A stretch of 64,000 bases of DNA from Paraburkholderia unamae (GCF_003268775.1 NZ_QLSU01000005.1:1-64000), one strand, 5' to 3'. Shown: positions 45,769-54,852, counted from the first letter of the stretch. Made by a program: numbers and translations. The notes: generated by a model not told the origin, from the letters alone.

Positions 45769-46737
45769 CTATTCCGCCGCCTCAGAGGGCTCATCGCATC
45801 GTGCATCCCGCCTTAATGACTGCGGAGATACACCAAACCCACGAACAAAAACTTCCCGCAGATGGCGCCTGTCGCGAAACCCTGTCTCGCGGGCAATCGT
45901 CTCCAGCGGATGCCGACCTCGCTCAATCATATTCCGCGCCGCCTCCAAGCGAAGTCGCTCGATGGCTTTGGCGGGCGACTCGCCAGTCTCTGCGAGGAAA
46001 ATGCGGCCGAACTGCCGAGGGCTCAAGTGTGCGGCCTTTGCGAGATCGTCGACACGCAAAGGCTTTGACAGATTCACTCGCGCATACTCAAGAGCTAAGT
46101 GAATCCTGTCCGATTTTGGTGCAAGCGCCAGCATTTCAGAATGCTGCGATTGGCCACCGGACCGACGATGATGCATGACGAGCGCACGCGCGACCGAATT
46201 GGCAAAATCCGGACCCTGGTCCTTCTCCACCATACCCAGCGCGAGATCCATCGCCGCCGTCAGTCCAGCTGAAGTCCATATTGGGCCATCGACGATGAAG
46301 ATCCGGTCTGCCTCCACTTCCGCCTTAGGCCAGCGCTCTTGCATCGCCGCCGCAAACGCCCAATGGGTCGTCGCGCGCCGCCCGTCGAGAAGACCCGCTT
46401 CTCCAAGGACAAATCCACCTGTGCAAAGGCCCGCCGTGCGCCGCGAGCGCTCAGACGCTTCGATGACGAATCGGAGTTCTTCAGGATCGGTGGATCGTCC
46501 GATCGGATTGACGATTCCACTGACCATCCACGTGTCCGCCACCGCGGTAGAGTCGGCCGGCTGCGTATTCACGGATACGCCTAGTGACGCCTTGGTTTCC
46601 CCACCTGCAAGTGAATAATTTGTGACGCTATAAATCTGCTCTCGCGCCACTACGTTGGCAATCTCGAAAACAGTTTGTGTTCCGATGGCCATAACCTGGA
46701 AGCCATCAGTCAAAAAGTAACCAATTCGATGCATCAT
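45769..46737 (-). CDS. GlxA-type transcriptional regulator (DJ-1/PfpI + AraC domains)
   Basis: 322 residues. Residues 1-190 form a DJ-1/PfpI-like sensor domain with the characteristic AGLCTGGFVLGEAGLLDGRRATTHW; residues 215-315 are an AraC DNA-binding domain with two helix-turn-helix units (VDDLAKAAHLSPRQFGRIFLAETGESP and LETIARETGFRDRRHLREVFVRGFGVSP). Activators of this type respond to small metabolites or amine compounds. ATG 46737 is used (a second ATG lies at 46734). It is divergent from the redox gene cluster starting at 46851 and is the likely regulator of it. Confidence 0.9.
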   Translation of the reverse strand: MMHRIGYFLTDGFQVMAIGTQTVFEIANVVAREQIYSVTNYSLAGGETKASLGVSVNTQPADSTAVADTWMVSGIVNPIGRSTDPEELRFVIEASERSRRTAGLCTGGFVLGEAGLLDGRRATTHWAFAAAMQERWPKAEVEADRIFIVDGPIWTSAGLTAAMDLALGMVEKDQGPDFANSVARALVMHHRRSGGQSQHSEMLALAPKSDRIHLALEYARVNLSKPLRVDDLAKAAHLSPRQFGRIFLAETGESPAKAIERLRLEAARNMIERGRHPLETIARETGFRDRRHLREVFVRGFGVSPQSLRRDARCDEPSEAAE

Positions 46738-46850
46738 TGTCACCGCGGGCCATGACCGAAAACCTGATTATAAATGTCGTTGGAGAAACACGTGATTCCC
46801 CAGGATCATAGGCTCCTATCGTCGATAGATTTTCCAACGAGGAAATAAGA

Positions 46851-47312
46851 ATGACGGCTTCACGCGGAACTGCAGTGGTGAGCGGCGCATTGTCTGTTAT
46901 TGGTGCCGCCTATGCGGATTACCTTGCAGCCAACGGTCACGATCTCATTCTGATCGATCGGGATCGCGCGAGTCTGAACGCACTCGCAGAGGAGTTGACC
47001 ACCCAGACCCGCCGCGCAGTTGAGGTCGTAGCCGCCGATCGACGATCTCCCTCCGATGTCGCATTGATCGCCGAAAAGATCGATCAGGATGCCAGCGTCG
47101 TTCTGGTTGTCAGTGTCACAGATGAAGGAGTAGACAACGCGTTTTCTGCTGTGCAGGCCGATTCGCTGATCAAGTCCGTTGGACTTGAGTGTGAAGTGTC
47201 CTGCGCGGCAGTCAGGAAATTCGCCTCGAGTGGTGGCTCGGCCAACCTCTGCCGTTCAGCCGTCGTCGTGACCAGCTCCGGCAGAATAAATGGCAGTCCA
47301 GTCCCGTTTTAG
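46851..47312 (+). CDS. Truncated short-chain dehydrogenase, probably non-functional
   Basis: 153 residues that align with the first half of the SDR at 60286: GTAVVSGALSVIGAAYADYLAANGHDLILIDRDRASLNAL against [40 protein letters not shown]. The glycine motif is damaged (T-G-x3-G-x-G became S-G-x3-I-G), the NAG motif reads VSVTDEG, and the frame ends before the catalytic Tyr-x3-Lys. The C-terminal part no longer aligns. It is either a gene remnant or a small NAD-fold protein; I favour a remnant. It starts the plus-strand cluster opposite the AraC-type regulator. Confidence 0.6.
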   Translation: MTASRGTAVVSGALSVIGAAYADYLAANGHDLILIDRDRASLNALAEELTTQTRRAVEVVAADRRSPSDVALIAEKIDQDASVVLVVSVTDEGVDNAFSAVQADSLIKSVGLECEVSCAAVRKFASSGGSANLCRSAVVVTSSGRINGSPVPF

Positions 47313-47348
47313 CTCCGCAGAATCGCTTGAACAACCAGTTGAATACGG

Positions 47349-48224
47349 ATGAGCACAACTCCCGAAGTTGATTCCCCGTCTCTCAGTGCGGTAACACGCT
47401 TCGCCGACCTACCGAACCGACGCCTAGCGTATCGACGTTTTGGTAGCGGTAAGCCCTTCGTACTTTGCGTACGCTTTAGGGGCACAATGGATTCTTGGGA
47501 TCCTCTGTTCCTTGACAGTCTCGCCGCAAAAGGGTTCGAAGTCGTCATTTTTGACTACAGTGGACTCGGACAGTCCACCGGCGAGCGTACCTACAACCCC
47601 GCCGCACTGGCGCGAGACGCCATCGAATTGATCGGTGCACTCGAGCTTGGTCGCGTAATCATCGGTGGCTGGTCTATCGGTGGCGTAGCTGCACAAATTG
47701 TATTGGCGCAAGCTCCGCAAATTGCGAGTCACGCGGTGCTTATCGCGACCACACCACCCGGGCCGCTGGTGAAAACAGGTGAGCCCTTGTTCTACACGCT
47801 TGCAAAACGCGAGAACGACTTCGAAGACTTCGTCAGCCTTTTCTTCGAACCCACTTCAGCGAAAAGCCGCGCGGCTGCAGAAGAGGCTTCACGACGTCTC
47901 GCCGCCCGCACGTCCGACGTCAGTCCTGAAGTGCCCTATAGCTGGGCCGCGGATCAACTCGGTGAAGGCCCTAGAAATCCCGCTTTCCCAGCACCGCCGG
48001 TCCTGCAAGCGCTGCGCGCCGCTTCGATTCCGATTTTACACATTGGCGGCGATCACGACATCGTATTTCCAGTTGAGAACTGGTATGCCTTGAACGCCCA
48101 GTTCCCCAGTCTTCACCTGGTCACATTTCCACAGTCGGGACATGGACCTCAACTCCAGTTTCCGCAGGCATCTGCAGCTCACATCGTGGCATTTCTAGCT
48201 TACTCGCAAAAGCTCTCCTGCTGA
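47349..48224 (+). CDS. Alpha/beta hydrolase
   Basis: 291 residues. The oxyanion/cap entry FRGTMDSWDP, nucleophile elbow GGWSIGG (Ser), acid in GGDHDIVFP and base in FPQSGHGPQ make a complete catalytic triad. It is a paralogue of the hydrolase at 50844 (shared GTLDNWDP-like and FDYSGLGQSTG-like blocks). Cytoplasmic, no signal peptide. The substrate is unknown; esters, lactones or haloacid-type compounds are possible. First intact enzyme of the cluster. Confidence 0.88.
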   Translation: MSTTPEVDSPSLSAVTRFADLPNRRLAYRRFGSGKPFVLCVRFRGTMDSWDPLFLDSLAAKGFEVVIFDYSGLGQSTGERTYNPAALARDAIELIGALELGRVIIGGWSIGGVAAQIVLAQAPQIASHAVLIATTPPGPLVKTGEPLFYTLAKRENDFEDFVSLFFEPTSAKSRAAAEEASRRLAARTSDVSPEVPYSWAADQLGEGPRNPAFPAPPVLQALRAASIPILHIGGDHDIVFPVENWYALNAQFPSLHLVTFPQSGHGPQLQFPQASAAHIVAFLAYSQKLSC

Positions 48225-48313
48225 CGCCGCGCACAGTTTAGACAGACCCTGAGGCACGATCTTTTCAAGTAGTGGAAAAATCGGACCAATCTGAAATGAA
48301 ATAAGGATTACTA

Positions 48314-49033
48314 ATGGAAAACCTCATCGACAAGGCCATCGCGACTGCCGGCGGTCTTGACCGATTTCGTAGCTTTCGCCGCGTGTCTGCCCAGCTTCAT
48401 CACATCGGCGCGCTCTGGAAACTCAAACAGTGCGAAAACGTGTTGACGCACTCGCGTGTCACCGTTGATCTTCACGAACAACGAGTGTCACACGAGCCGT
48501 TCGCACCATCGTCAGATCATTCGATCTATACCCCCTCGCTCGTTGAGATTCGACGAGCTGACGACTCGATCGTGGAGACCCTCAATCATCCGCGGGCGTC
48601 GTTCGAAGGATACGAGATGGAAACGCCCTGGTCTAATGCGCAGCTCGCGTATTTCGCGGGCTACACCATGTGGACCTATCTGACGTCTCCGTTCCTGTTG
48701 CGATATCCAGGCGTGGTGGCGCAGGAGATTGATCCTTGGATTGTCGATGGCCTGCCGTGGCGACGTCTCCGGGTCGAATTCGCACCGAGCATCGCAACGC
48801 ACAGCACCGTGCAGACGCTTTACTTCGATGCAGATGGACTTCTCCGCCGCCACGACTACGAAGTCGATATCCAGGGACGCAATGCCGCCGCACGTTATCT
48901 GAGTGACTACGTCACCGTCCAAGGCATCCGGATGCCGACGCGTCTGCGTATCTACCCTCGCACCCCGGACAACATCGCCCTGCCGGAGCCGTTGATCGTC
49001 GGTGTTGATCTTTCTGACTTCCGTTTTGAGTGA
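48314..49033 (+). CDS. Conserved hypothetical protein, copy 1 of a 239-residue pair
   Basis: 239 residues with no signal peptide and no recognised motif. It matches the gene at 50084 over its whole length: GGLDRFRSFRRVSAQLHHIGALWKLK against GGLTQWRKFTKIHADLSQGGALWALK, and ETPWSNAQLAYFAGYTMWTYLTSPFLL against ETPWNSLQLAFFAGCAMWTYLNTPFVL. The end (YFDADGLLRRHDYEV ... DYVTVQGIRMPTRLRIYPR) recalls LolA-like half-barrels, which bind lipophilic ligands; this is inference only. It lies between a hydrolase and a dehydrogenase, so a role as binding protein for their substrate is conceivable. Confidence 0.75.
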   Translation: MENLIDKAIATAGGLDRFRSFRRVSAQLHHIGALWKLKQCENVLTHSRVTVDLHEQRVSHEPFAPSSDHSIYTPSLVEIRRADDSIVETLNHPRASFEGYEMETPWSNAQLAYFAGYTMWTYLTSPFLLRYPGVVAQEIDPWIVDGLPWRRLRVEFAPSIATHSTVQTLYFDADGLLRRHDYEVDIQGRNAAARYLSDYVTVQGIRMPTRLRIYPRTPDNIALPEPLIVGVDLSDFRFE

Positions 49034-49041
49034 GAACCCAA

Positions 49042-50073
49042 ATGATCCAACCAGCCACGTACCGTGCGGCCGTCGCAGTAGGCTCGGGAAAACTCGAATT
49101 CGCAGAGCGCCCCGTTCCTGAACCCCGCTACGGACAAGTCCGCATTCGTGTCGAGGCCTGCGGGGTATGTCACTCCGACAGCGCCACCATTGAGCCTGAA
49201 AGAGCCGAAAGCGCCAGCGCACTCGTGCCCGGCCATGAGGTTGTAGGACGCATCGAAGCACTCGGCGAAGGTGTCGAGGGTTGGTCGCTCGGCCAACGAG
49301 TCGGAGTGGGCTTCCTTGCTGGCGAAGATCGGACGTGCCCATCGTGCCGGCAAGGCGACATCGTAAATTGCGAAAAGCCGGTCATCACTGGCATGACCGT
49401 CGACGGCGGCTACGCTGAAATCATGATCGCCGAGGCGCGCGGACTGGTTCGCGTCCCTGACGACCTGGAGGCCGCAGAAGCCGCACCGCTGCTCTGCGCA
49501 GGTCTAACTACCTTCAACGCACTTCGTAACGCTGGGGCTCGGGCTGGAGACATCGTTGCTGTCCATGGACTTGGTGGACTCGGCCACCTTGCGGTTCAGT
49601 TCGCCAACAGTATGGGCTTTTATACCGTCGCGATTGCGCGTGGTGCCGACAAGGCACCGCTGGCGCGCGACCTTGGCGCACATCGGTACATCGATGCCAA
49701 GGCCGAAAGCGTCGCTGAGGTTCTACATAACCTCGGTGGTGCAAAGGTCATCCTCGCTACCGCACCGACCGGCCTTGGCATGTCGGAGATGGTGCCTGGG
49801 CTTTCTCCTCGCGGGAAGCTCGTCGTCGTTGCGATCGCCAGCGAACCCATTACGGTGAACGCCATAGATCTCGTGTTCGGTGGCCGCTCGGTAGTTGGCG
49901 CGCTGACCGGCACCGTCGCAGACAACGAACAAACGCTTGCGTTCGCGCAACAGCGGAACATCCGTCCGCTGATCGAAACATTTCCGCTGGAGCAGGCGCA
50001 ATCAGCCTATGACCGCATGATGCGCGGTGACGTTCGCTTCCGCGCGGTCCTTGTAATGAAACCCACACACTGA
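49042..50073 (+). CDS. Zinc-dependent alcohol dehydrogenase
   Basis: 343 residues of the medium-chain dehydrogenase family. Catalytic zinc ligands are Cys in CGVCHSD, His-Glu in VPGHEVVG and a later Cys in LLCAGLTTFNAL; the NAD motif is VHGLGGLGHLAVQFA. The structural zinc loop, usually four cysteines, reads D-R-T-C-P-S-C-RQGDIVN-C here: the first ligand position is Asp. ATG 49042 is used; a GTG at 49030 overlapping the previous stop is possible. It oxidises an alcohol or reduces an aldehyde, substrate unknown. It is flanked by the two copies of the 239-residue protein. Confidence 0.92.
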   Translation: MIQPATYRAAVAVGSGKLEFAERPVPEPRYGQVRIRVEACGVCHSDSATIEPERAESASALVPGHEVVGRIEALGEGVEGWSLGQRVGVGFLAGEDRTCPSCRQGDIVNCEKPVITGMTVDGGYAEIMIAEARGLVRVPDDLEAAEAAPLLCAGLTTFNALRNAGARAGDIVAVHGLGGLGHLAVQFANSMGFYTVAIARGADKAPLARDLGAHRYIDAKAESVAEVLHNLGGAKVILATAPTGLGMSEMVPGLSPRGKLVVVAIASEPITVNAIDLVFGGRSVVGALTGTVADNEQTLAFAQQRNIRPLIETFPLEQAQSAYDRMMRGDVRFRAVLVMKPTH

Positions 50074-50083
50074 GGAGCCTCGC

Positions 50084-50803
50084 ATGAATTCTCTCGCGCA
50101 AACAATCATCGATGCCCATGGCGGACTCACGCAATGGCGCAAGTTCACGAAAATTCATGCCGACCTCTCGCAAGGCGGTGCGTTGTGGGCACTAAAAGGT
50201 AAAGGCGGAATACTCGATCAGACGACTGTCACCGTAGCGACCGATCGCCAATGGGCATCGCACGCGCCGTTCGGCACGCTCGCGGCACGCACGGAATTCA
50301 CCGGCGATACGATTGCACTTCTCGACGAATCGCAGAACATCGTCGAAACAGCCAACAAGCCACGCTCGTCCTTTGCTGGCCACACGCTCGAAACGCCCTG
50401 GAATTCACTGCAGCTCGCATTTTTTGCGGGATGCGCAATGTGGACGTATCTGAACACGCCGTTCGTCCTTGCATGGCCCGGCGTCGAATGTGAAGACGCG
50501 GGCGAGTGGAAGGAGCAGGACGAAATCTGGCGCAAGGTGATCGTGCGTTACCCCGATTCGCTAGAGGTATTCAGTAAAGTCCAGGCAATCTATGTCGACG
50601 CTGACCATCTTGTCCGACGTCTCGACTATGACGTGGAAATTGCAGGGAACACACCCGGTGCGCACTACGTAACCGACTACACCACGGTTTCTGGAATCCG
50701 CATCCCGACCAAGCGGCGCATCTTCCCCCGGCTCCCGGACGGCTCCTCGCTCCCGGACCCACTCGTCGTATCGATCGACCTGAGCAATATCAGTCTCACC
50801 TAA
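50084..50803 (+). CDS. Conserved hypothetical protein, copy 2 of a 239-residue pair
   Basis: 239 residues, the same length as the copy at 48314 and related to it throughout, with a common core ETPW...LA(Y/F)FAG...MWTYL and a common tail IQG/AGN...DY(V/T)TV...GIR(M/I)PTK/RR. It differs at about half of the positions, so the duplication is old. No catalytic motif is seen. ATG 50084 follows GAGGAGCC, 10 bp after the dehydrogenase stop, and the next hydrolase starts 40 bp downstream, so the genes form one operon. Confidence 0.75.
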   Translation: MNSLAQTIIDAHGGLTQWRKFTKIHADLSQGGALWALKGKGGILDQTTVTVATDRQWASHAPFGTLAARTEFTGDTIALLDESQNIVETANKPRSSFAGHTLETPWNSLQLAFFAGCAMWTYLNTPFVLAWPGVECEDAGEWKEQDEIWRKVIVRYPDSLEVFSKVQAIYVDADHLVRRLDYDVEIAGNTPGAHYVTDYTTVSGIRIPTKRRIFPRLPDGSSLPDPLVVSIDLSNISLT

Positions 50804-50843
50804 AAACTTGACGGGGCGCAGTCTGCGCTCCGGAGGAATATCC

Positions 50844-51698
50844 GTGAATACCAATCGCTCATCCGGCGTCGAAACTCAATTCGTCGAAGTGTCTGGTCTC
50901 CGTTACGCCATGCGCCGTTTCGGCAACAGCAACGGCGGCCTGCCGCTGCTCTGCCTTCAACACTTCACCGGCACGCTTGACAACTGGGATCCGGAAATCG
51001 TCGATGCGCTCGCCGAGGATCGAGAAATCATCCTCTTCGAAAACGCTGGGGTTGGCCGTTCGACTGGAACTGTCCCAGCAACGATTGCCGAAATGGCCGC
51101 GCACGCAATGAAGTTCATTGATGCGATCGACGTGCCCAAGCTCCACATCCTCGGCTTCTCATTAGGTGGCTTCCTGGCGCAGGAGATCGCAATCGAGATG
51201 CCGGACCGCGTGTCACGCATCATTCTTTCGGGTTCCGCCCCCGAAGGCGGCGAGGGGGCAGGCATGGATCGCCCCGAACTTGTCGCGATCTACACCGATG
51301 GCGACATGCCGATGAGCGAGAAGCTCAAGCGCCTGTTTTTTCCCTCTACGGCAGATGGTAGGGCGGCGGCGTCCGCCTTTGTCAATCGCCTTGACACCCG
51401 CAGCGCAGAGCCCGACCTACCGGCAGGCCCAGACGTAGCAGGGACACAACTACAGGCCATGATCGCGTGGGCAAACTGGAAGGGCGATGTGCGTGGGAAG
51501 CTGGCGAAGATCGGCCATCCGGTACTTGTTACCAATGGCGACAACGACATCATGATCCCAACGAAAAACAGCTTTGTTCTCGGAAGAGATCTGCCGAATG
51601 CAACGCTCATTGTGTATCCGAACGCGGGCCATGGTGCCCTGTTCCAATACGCATCGACCTATACCGCACACGTACGTGAATTCTTGCGCGGCGAATAG
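50844..51698 (+). CDS. Alpha/beta hydrolase, paralogue of the one at 47349
   Basis: 284 residues from a GTG at 50844, fixed by CGGAGGAAT upstream. The triad is complete: Ser in LGFSLGGFLAQE, Asp in NGDNDIMIP, His in YPNAGHGALFQ. The entry FTGTLDNWDPEIVDALAEDREIILFENAGVGRSTG is typical of the bacterial hydrolases related to haloperoxidase-type and carboxylesterase-type enzymes. Substrate unknown. It is the mirror partner of the 47349 gene around the alcohol dehydrogenase. Confidence 0.9.
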   Translation: MNTNRSSGVETQFVEVSGLRYAMRRFGNSNGGLPLLCLQHFTGTLDNWDPEIVDALAEDREIILFENAGVGRSTGTVPATIAEMAAHAMKFIDAIDVPKLHILGFSLGGFLAQEIAIEMPDRVSRIILSGSAPEGGEGAGMDRPELVAIYTDGDMPMSEKLKRLFFPSTADGRAAASAFVNRLDTRSAEPDLPAGPDVAGTQLQAMIAWANWKGDVRGKLAKIGHPVLVTNGDNDIMIPTKNSFVLGRDLPNATLIVYPNAGHGALFQYASTYTAHVREFLRGE

Positions 51699-51736
51699 AG
51701 CTTGTTCGTCCCACCTCAGTCATCAAGGAATGTTAT

Positions 51737-52744
51737 ATGAAAGCCATCGTCTACTCGCAGGCAGGCCTGCCTATCGATGATCCGCAGGCGCTGTACGAAG
51801 TGGATTTGCCAAAGCCTGAACCGGGCCCCCGTGACCTTCTCGTAAAAATCGAAGCCATCTCCGTAAACCCGGTAGACAGCAAACTGCGCCAAGGCATGCA
51901 GCCACCTGGCGCGCGTATTCTCGGATGGGATGCAGCAGGAACTGTGGAATCGGTTGGAGCGGAGGTCAGGGGTTTCAAGCCTGGCGATGGGGTCTGGTAT
52001 GCCGGCGACATCACACGCCCGGGAAGCTATGCAGAATTTGGACTCGTGGATGAGCGCATCGCTGGGCATCGCCCCACCAGCATTTCTGCTGCGCAAGCGG
52101 CTGCGTTGCCCCTGACAGCCATTACTGCATGGGAATTGTTGTTCGAGCGTCTCAAGGTTGCAGAGCGCGGCGGGCAAGGTGAAAGGCTGCTCGTCATCGG
52201 CGCAGGCGGCGGCGTGGGCTCGATCCTAGTGCAGCTGGCGAGCAAATTGACCGAACTCACTGTGATTGGCACGGCATCGAGAACAGCCTCACAGGCCTGG
52301 GTACGTGAGCTCGGAGCCAATCATGTCATTGATCACGCAAAGCCACTGCGTCCGCAGCTGGAAGAGCTCGGGATCAAGCAAGTCGATCACGTCATCAGCC
52401 TGACGCATACGGACTCATATTACGTGCAGATTGTGGATCTGCTCAAGCCGCAAGGCCAACTCGCGCTGATCGATGATCCCTCTACACTTGACGCGATGCC
52501 GCTCAAGCGCAAGTCAATCTCGCTTCACTGGGAGTTCATGTTCACCCGGTCGATGTACCGGACTGCTGACATGGACAAGCAACATCTCCTGCTTGATCGT
52601 GTTGCCTCTCTCATCGACCAGGGAACGCTTACGTCAACGCTAGGGCAACACATCGGAATCGTCAACGCTACCAATCTGCGAAAGGCGCACGCACAGATAG
52701 AGAGCAACAAGGCCGTCGGCAAGATCGTTTTGGAAGGCTTTTGA
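51737..52744 (+). CDS. Zinc-type alcohol dehydrogenase / quinone oxidoreductase
   Basis: 335 residues. MDR family member without the zinc cysteines: SVNPVDSKLRQG and LGWDAAGTVESVG in the catalytic domain and VIGAGGGVGSILVQLASKL in the NADPH fold. It matches the 'zinc-binding alcohol dehydrogenase family' (quinone-oxidoreductase-like) reductases, which reduce quinones or enones with NADPH. ATG 51737 follows AAGGAATG. It continues the operon 38 bp after the second hydrolase. Confidence 0.88.
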   Translation: MKAIVYSQAGLPIDDPQALYEVDLPKPEPGPRDLLVKIEAISVNPVDSKLRQGMQPPGARILGWDAAGTVESVGAEVRGFKPGDGVWYAGDITRPGSYAEFGLVDERIAGHRPTSISAAQAAALPLTAITAWELLFERLKVAERGGQGERLLVIGAGGGVGSILVQLASKLTELTVIGTASRTASQAWVRELGANHVIDHAKPLRPQLEELGIKQVDHVISLTHTDSYYVQIVDLLKPQGQLALIDDPSTLDAMPLKRKSISLHWEFMFTRSMYRTADMDKQHLLLDRVASLIDQGTLTSTLGQHIGIVNATNLRKAHAQIESNKAVGKIVLEGF

Positions 52745-52913
52745 CAGACGGGAGTAAGTTCCCTCTTCAAATCCGGCTCTGATCGCGTCGCTGTGCCCCT
52801 CCAGTTCTAAATACGGATCGCGGCTCGCGAGTGGTTCCTAAACATCACCACATGCCAGCCGCGGCTTCCGTGTCGACTAACCAACGATTTCCTCCCCGAC
52901 TCAGGAACTATCA

Positions 52914-54605
52914 ATGCAACCTCCGAGCGATTTCGATGGTCGTTCCGGCGAACTACCCGCTCCAGTGACACAACGCTCCGTCAATTCGTCACGTCGAGAG
53001 CAGATGTATCCGACGCTCTCCGACGACGAAGTGTCCCGCATCGCGCGGTTCGGAGAAGTCCGGGTATGGCCAGACGGCTCGTCCATGTTCGAGATCGGCG
53101 ATCCGGGATTCGGAATGTACGTCGTACTCACCGGCGAGATTCGGGTAACGCGCCGGGATGCTTTCGATCGCGCGATTGTCATCAACGAACAGGGGCCTGG
53201 CAATTTCGTCGGTGAAGCCGGACAGCTTTCCGGAAGCCGCTGTCTCGTTGATGGTCATGCAATCGGCGAGGTTCGCGCCATACACCTGCAGCCCGCGCAG
53301 CTACGCTCGCTACTCATTGCCGAGGCAGAACTCGGCGAGCGAATCATGCGTGCTCTAATCCTCAGGCGCGTAGGCCTCATCGAAAGTGGCAGTGGAATCG
53401 TTCTCGTAACTGACGCGCCTACGCAGAAACTAAATGCGCTCCAAAGCTTTCTCTCTCGCAACAATATTCCCCACACGGTAGTCAACGCCGACGTGGATGG
53501 GGAAGTATCGCAGTTCCTTCAGAAGTGGTCTCATCATCGCCCCGAATATCCAATCGTTCTTAGCCCGGATGGCGTAATTCTCCACGCTCCCACGGAAGCA
53601 CAACTTGCGGAAGCCTTGGGTTGGCTGCCCGAGTTCGGAACTGATGAAGTTTTCGACGTCGCTATAGTCGGCGCCGGGCCCGCTGGCCTGGCAACCGCCG
53701 TTTATGCCGCGTCCGAAGGACTTCGCGTAGTTGTGCTTGACCCACAAGCTCCAGGCGGACAGGCTGGCGCAAGCGCGCGCATCGAAAACTTCTTCGGATT
53801 TCCGACGGGCATTTCGGGGCATTCACTTACGGCACGAGCTTTCGTTCAGGCTCAAAAATTCGGTGCCCGCTTCGCAATCCCCCTAGCGGTTACATCTCTC
53901 GACTGCGCTTCGTCGCCGTTTCAGTTGCAGCTCGCAAACAAGACAGCCATCAGATCCCGCAGCGTGGTCATCGCATCTGGCGCCGCATACCGCAGACCGG
54001 ATATCGATGGGCTCGCACGCTTTGAAGGGCGAGGCGCATACTATTGGGCGTCTCCAGTTGAGGCAAAGATATGTACTGGACAGGACGTCATCGTCGTCGG
54101 TGGAGGGAATTCGGCCGGACAAGCAGCTGTCTATCTTGCCTCACATGCGCGGCGCGTTGTCATGCTTGTTCGCGGGCGAAACCTGAACGCCAGCATGTCG
54201 CAGTATCTGATTGAACGCATCGCGACGCTCAAGAACATTGAGGTTCATTACAACGCCACCATCACCGCCCTTCACGGGTCCGCAAATCTCGAAACTGTTG
54301 AAATTCTCGAGGAATCCGATCGGACGACCCGTGAGATAGGACATGTGTTCCTTTTCATCGGCGCCCACCCAAACACCGAATGGCTCAGTGGATGCGGCGT
54401 AGCGGTTGACCCCGGCGGTTTCGTTTTGACTGGGACCGCGGCCTCCACCGGTTCCTCTGAGCACGAAACCAGCGTCAATGGCATATTTTGCGCAGGCGAC
54501 GTGCGTCGCGGTTCCGCGAAACGCGTAGCAGCGGCCGTTGGCGATGGAGCCTCTGTGGTTGCGCAAATTCATCAATATCTCGAACGTCAGATCCCCTCTC
54601 TCTGA
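52914..54605 (+). CDS. Thioredoxin-reductase-like flavoprotein with a cyclic-nucleotide-binding domain
   Basis: 563 residues in three parts. Residues about 30-150 are a CAP-type cNMP-binding domain (FGEVRVWPDGSSMFEIGDPGFGMYVVLTGEIRVTRRD). Residues 160-240 are thioredoxin/glutaredoxin-like (VLVTDAPTQKLNALQSFLSRNNIPHTVVNAD). The rest is a TrxR-type FAD/NAD(P)H module (DVAIVGAGPAGLATAVYAASEG, DVIVVGGGNSAGQAAVYLAS). The C-x2-C redox pair of true thioredoxin reductase is absent: the site reads YYWASPVEAKIC. The reaction is unknown; a ligand-gated NAD(P)H oxidase or reductase is plausible. It follows the oxidoreductase operon at 170 bp. Confidence 0.88.
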   Translation: MQPPSDFDGRSGELPAPVTQRSVNSSRREQMYPTLSDDEVSRIARFGEVRVWPDGSSMFEIGDPGFGMYVVLTGEIRVTRRDAFDRAIVINEQGPGNFVGEAGQLSGSRCLVDGHAIGEVRAIHLQPAQLRSLLIAEAELGERIMRALILRRVGLIESGSGIVLVTDAPTQKLNALQSFLSRNNIPHTVVNADVDGEVSQFLQKWSHHRPEYPIVLSPDGVILHAPTEAQLAEALGWLPEFGTDEVFDVAIVGAGPAGLATAVYAASEGLRVVVLDPQAPGGQAGASARIENFFGFPTGISGHSLTARAFVQAQKFGARFAIPLAVTSLDCASSPFQLQLANKTAIRSRSVVIASGAAYRRPDIDGLARFEGRGAYYWASPVEAKICTGQDVIVVGGGNSAGQAAVYLASHARRVVMLVRGRNLNASMSQYLIERIATLKNIEVHYNATITALHGSANLETVEILEESDRTTREIGHVFLFIGAHPNTEWLSGCGVAVDPGGFVLTGTAASTGSSEHETSVNGIFCAGDVRRGSAKRVAAAVGDGASVVAQIHQYLERQIPSL

Positions 54606-54852
54606 CAATCACGCCGCCGCTATCTGCACCGTCGAAACGCCGATTATTTGTTGCCGGACTTATTCGCGACTGCTGGCGTGTTTTCGACCTGTTGGCGTCG
54701 GGAGGGCCAAGAAATCGTTGAGCAACCCGATGAGGCAAATTTCTTGCCTTGTCGGGCTCGTAGCATGGTCGATCCGCGGCCCTTCAACAGAGGGCGCGCG
54801 GCAATCGCCCCATAGCGGACAGTCTCCGGTATGGGAACACACCGCGCCCCCC

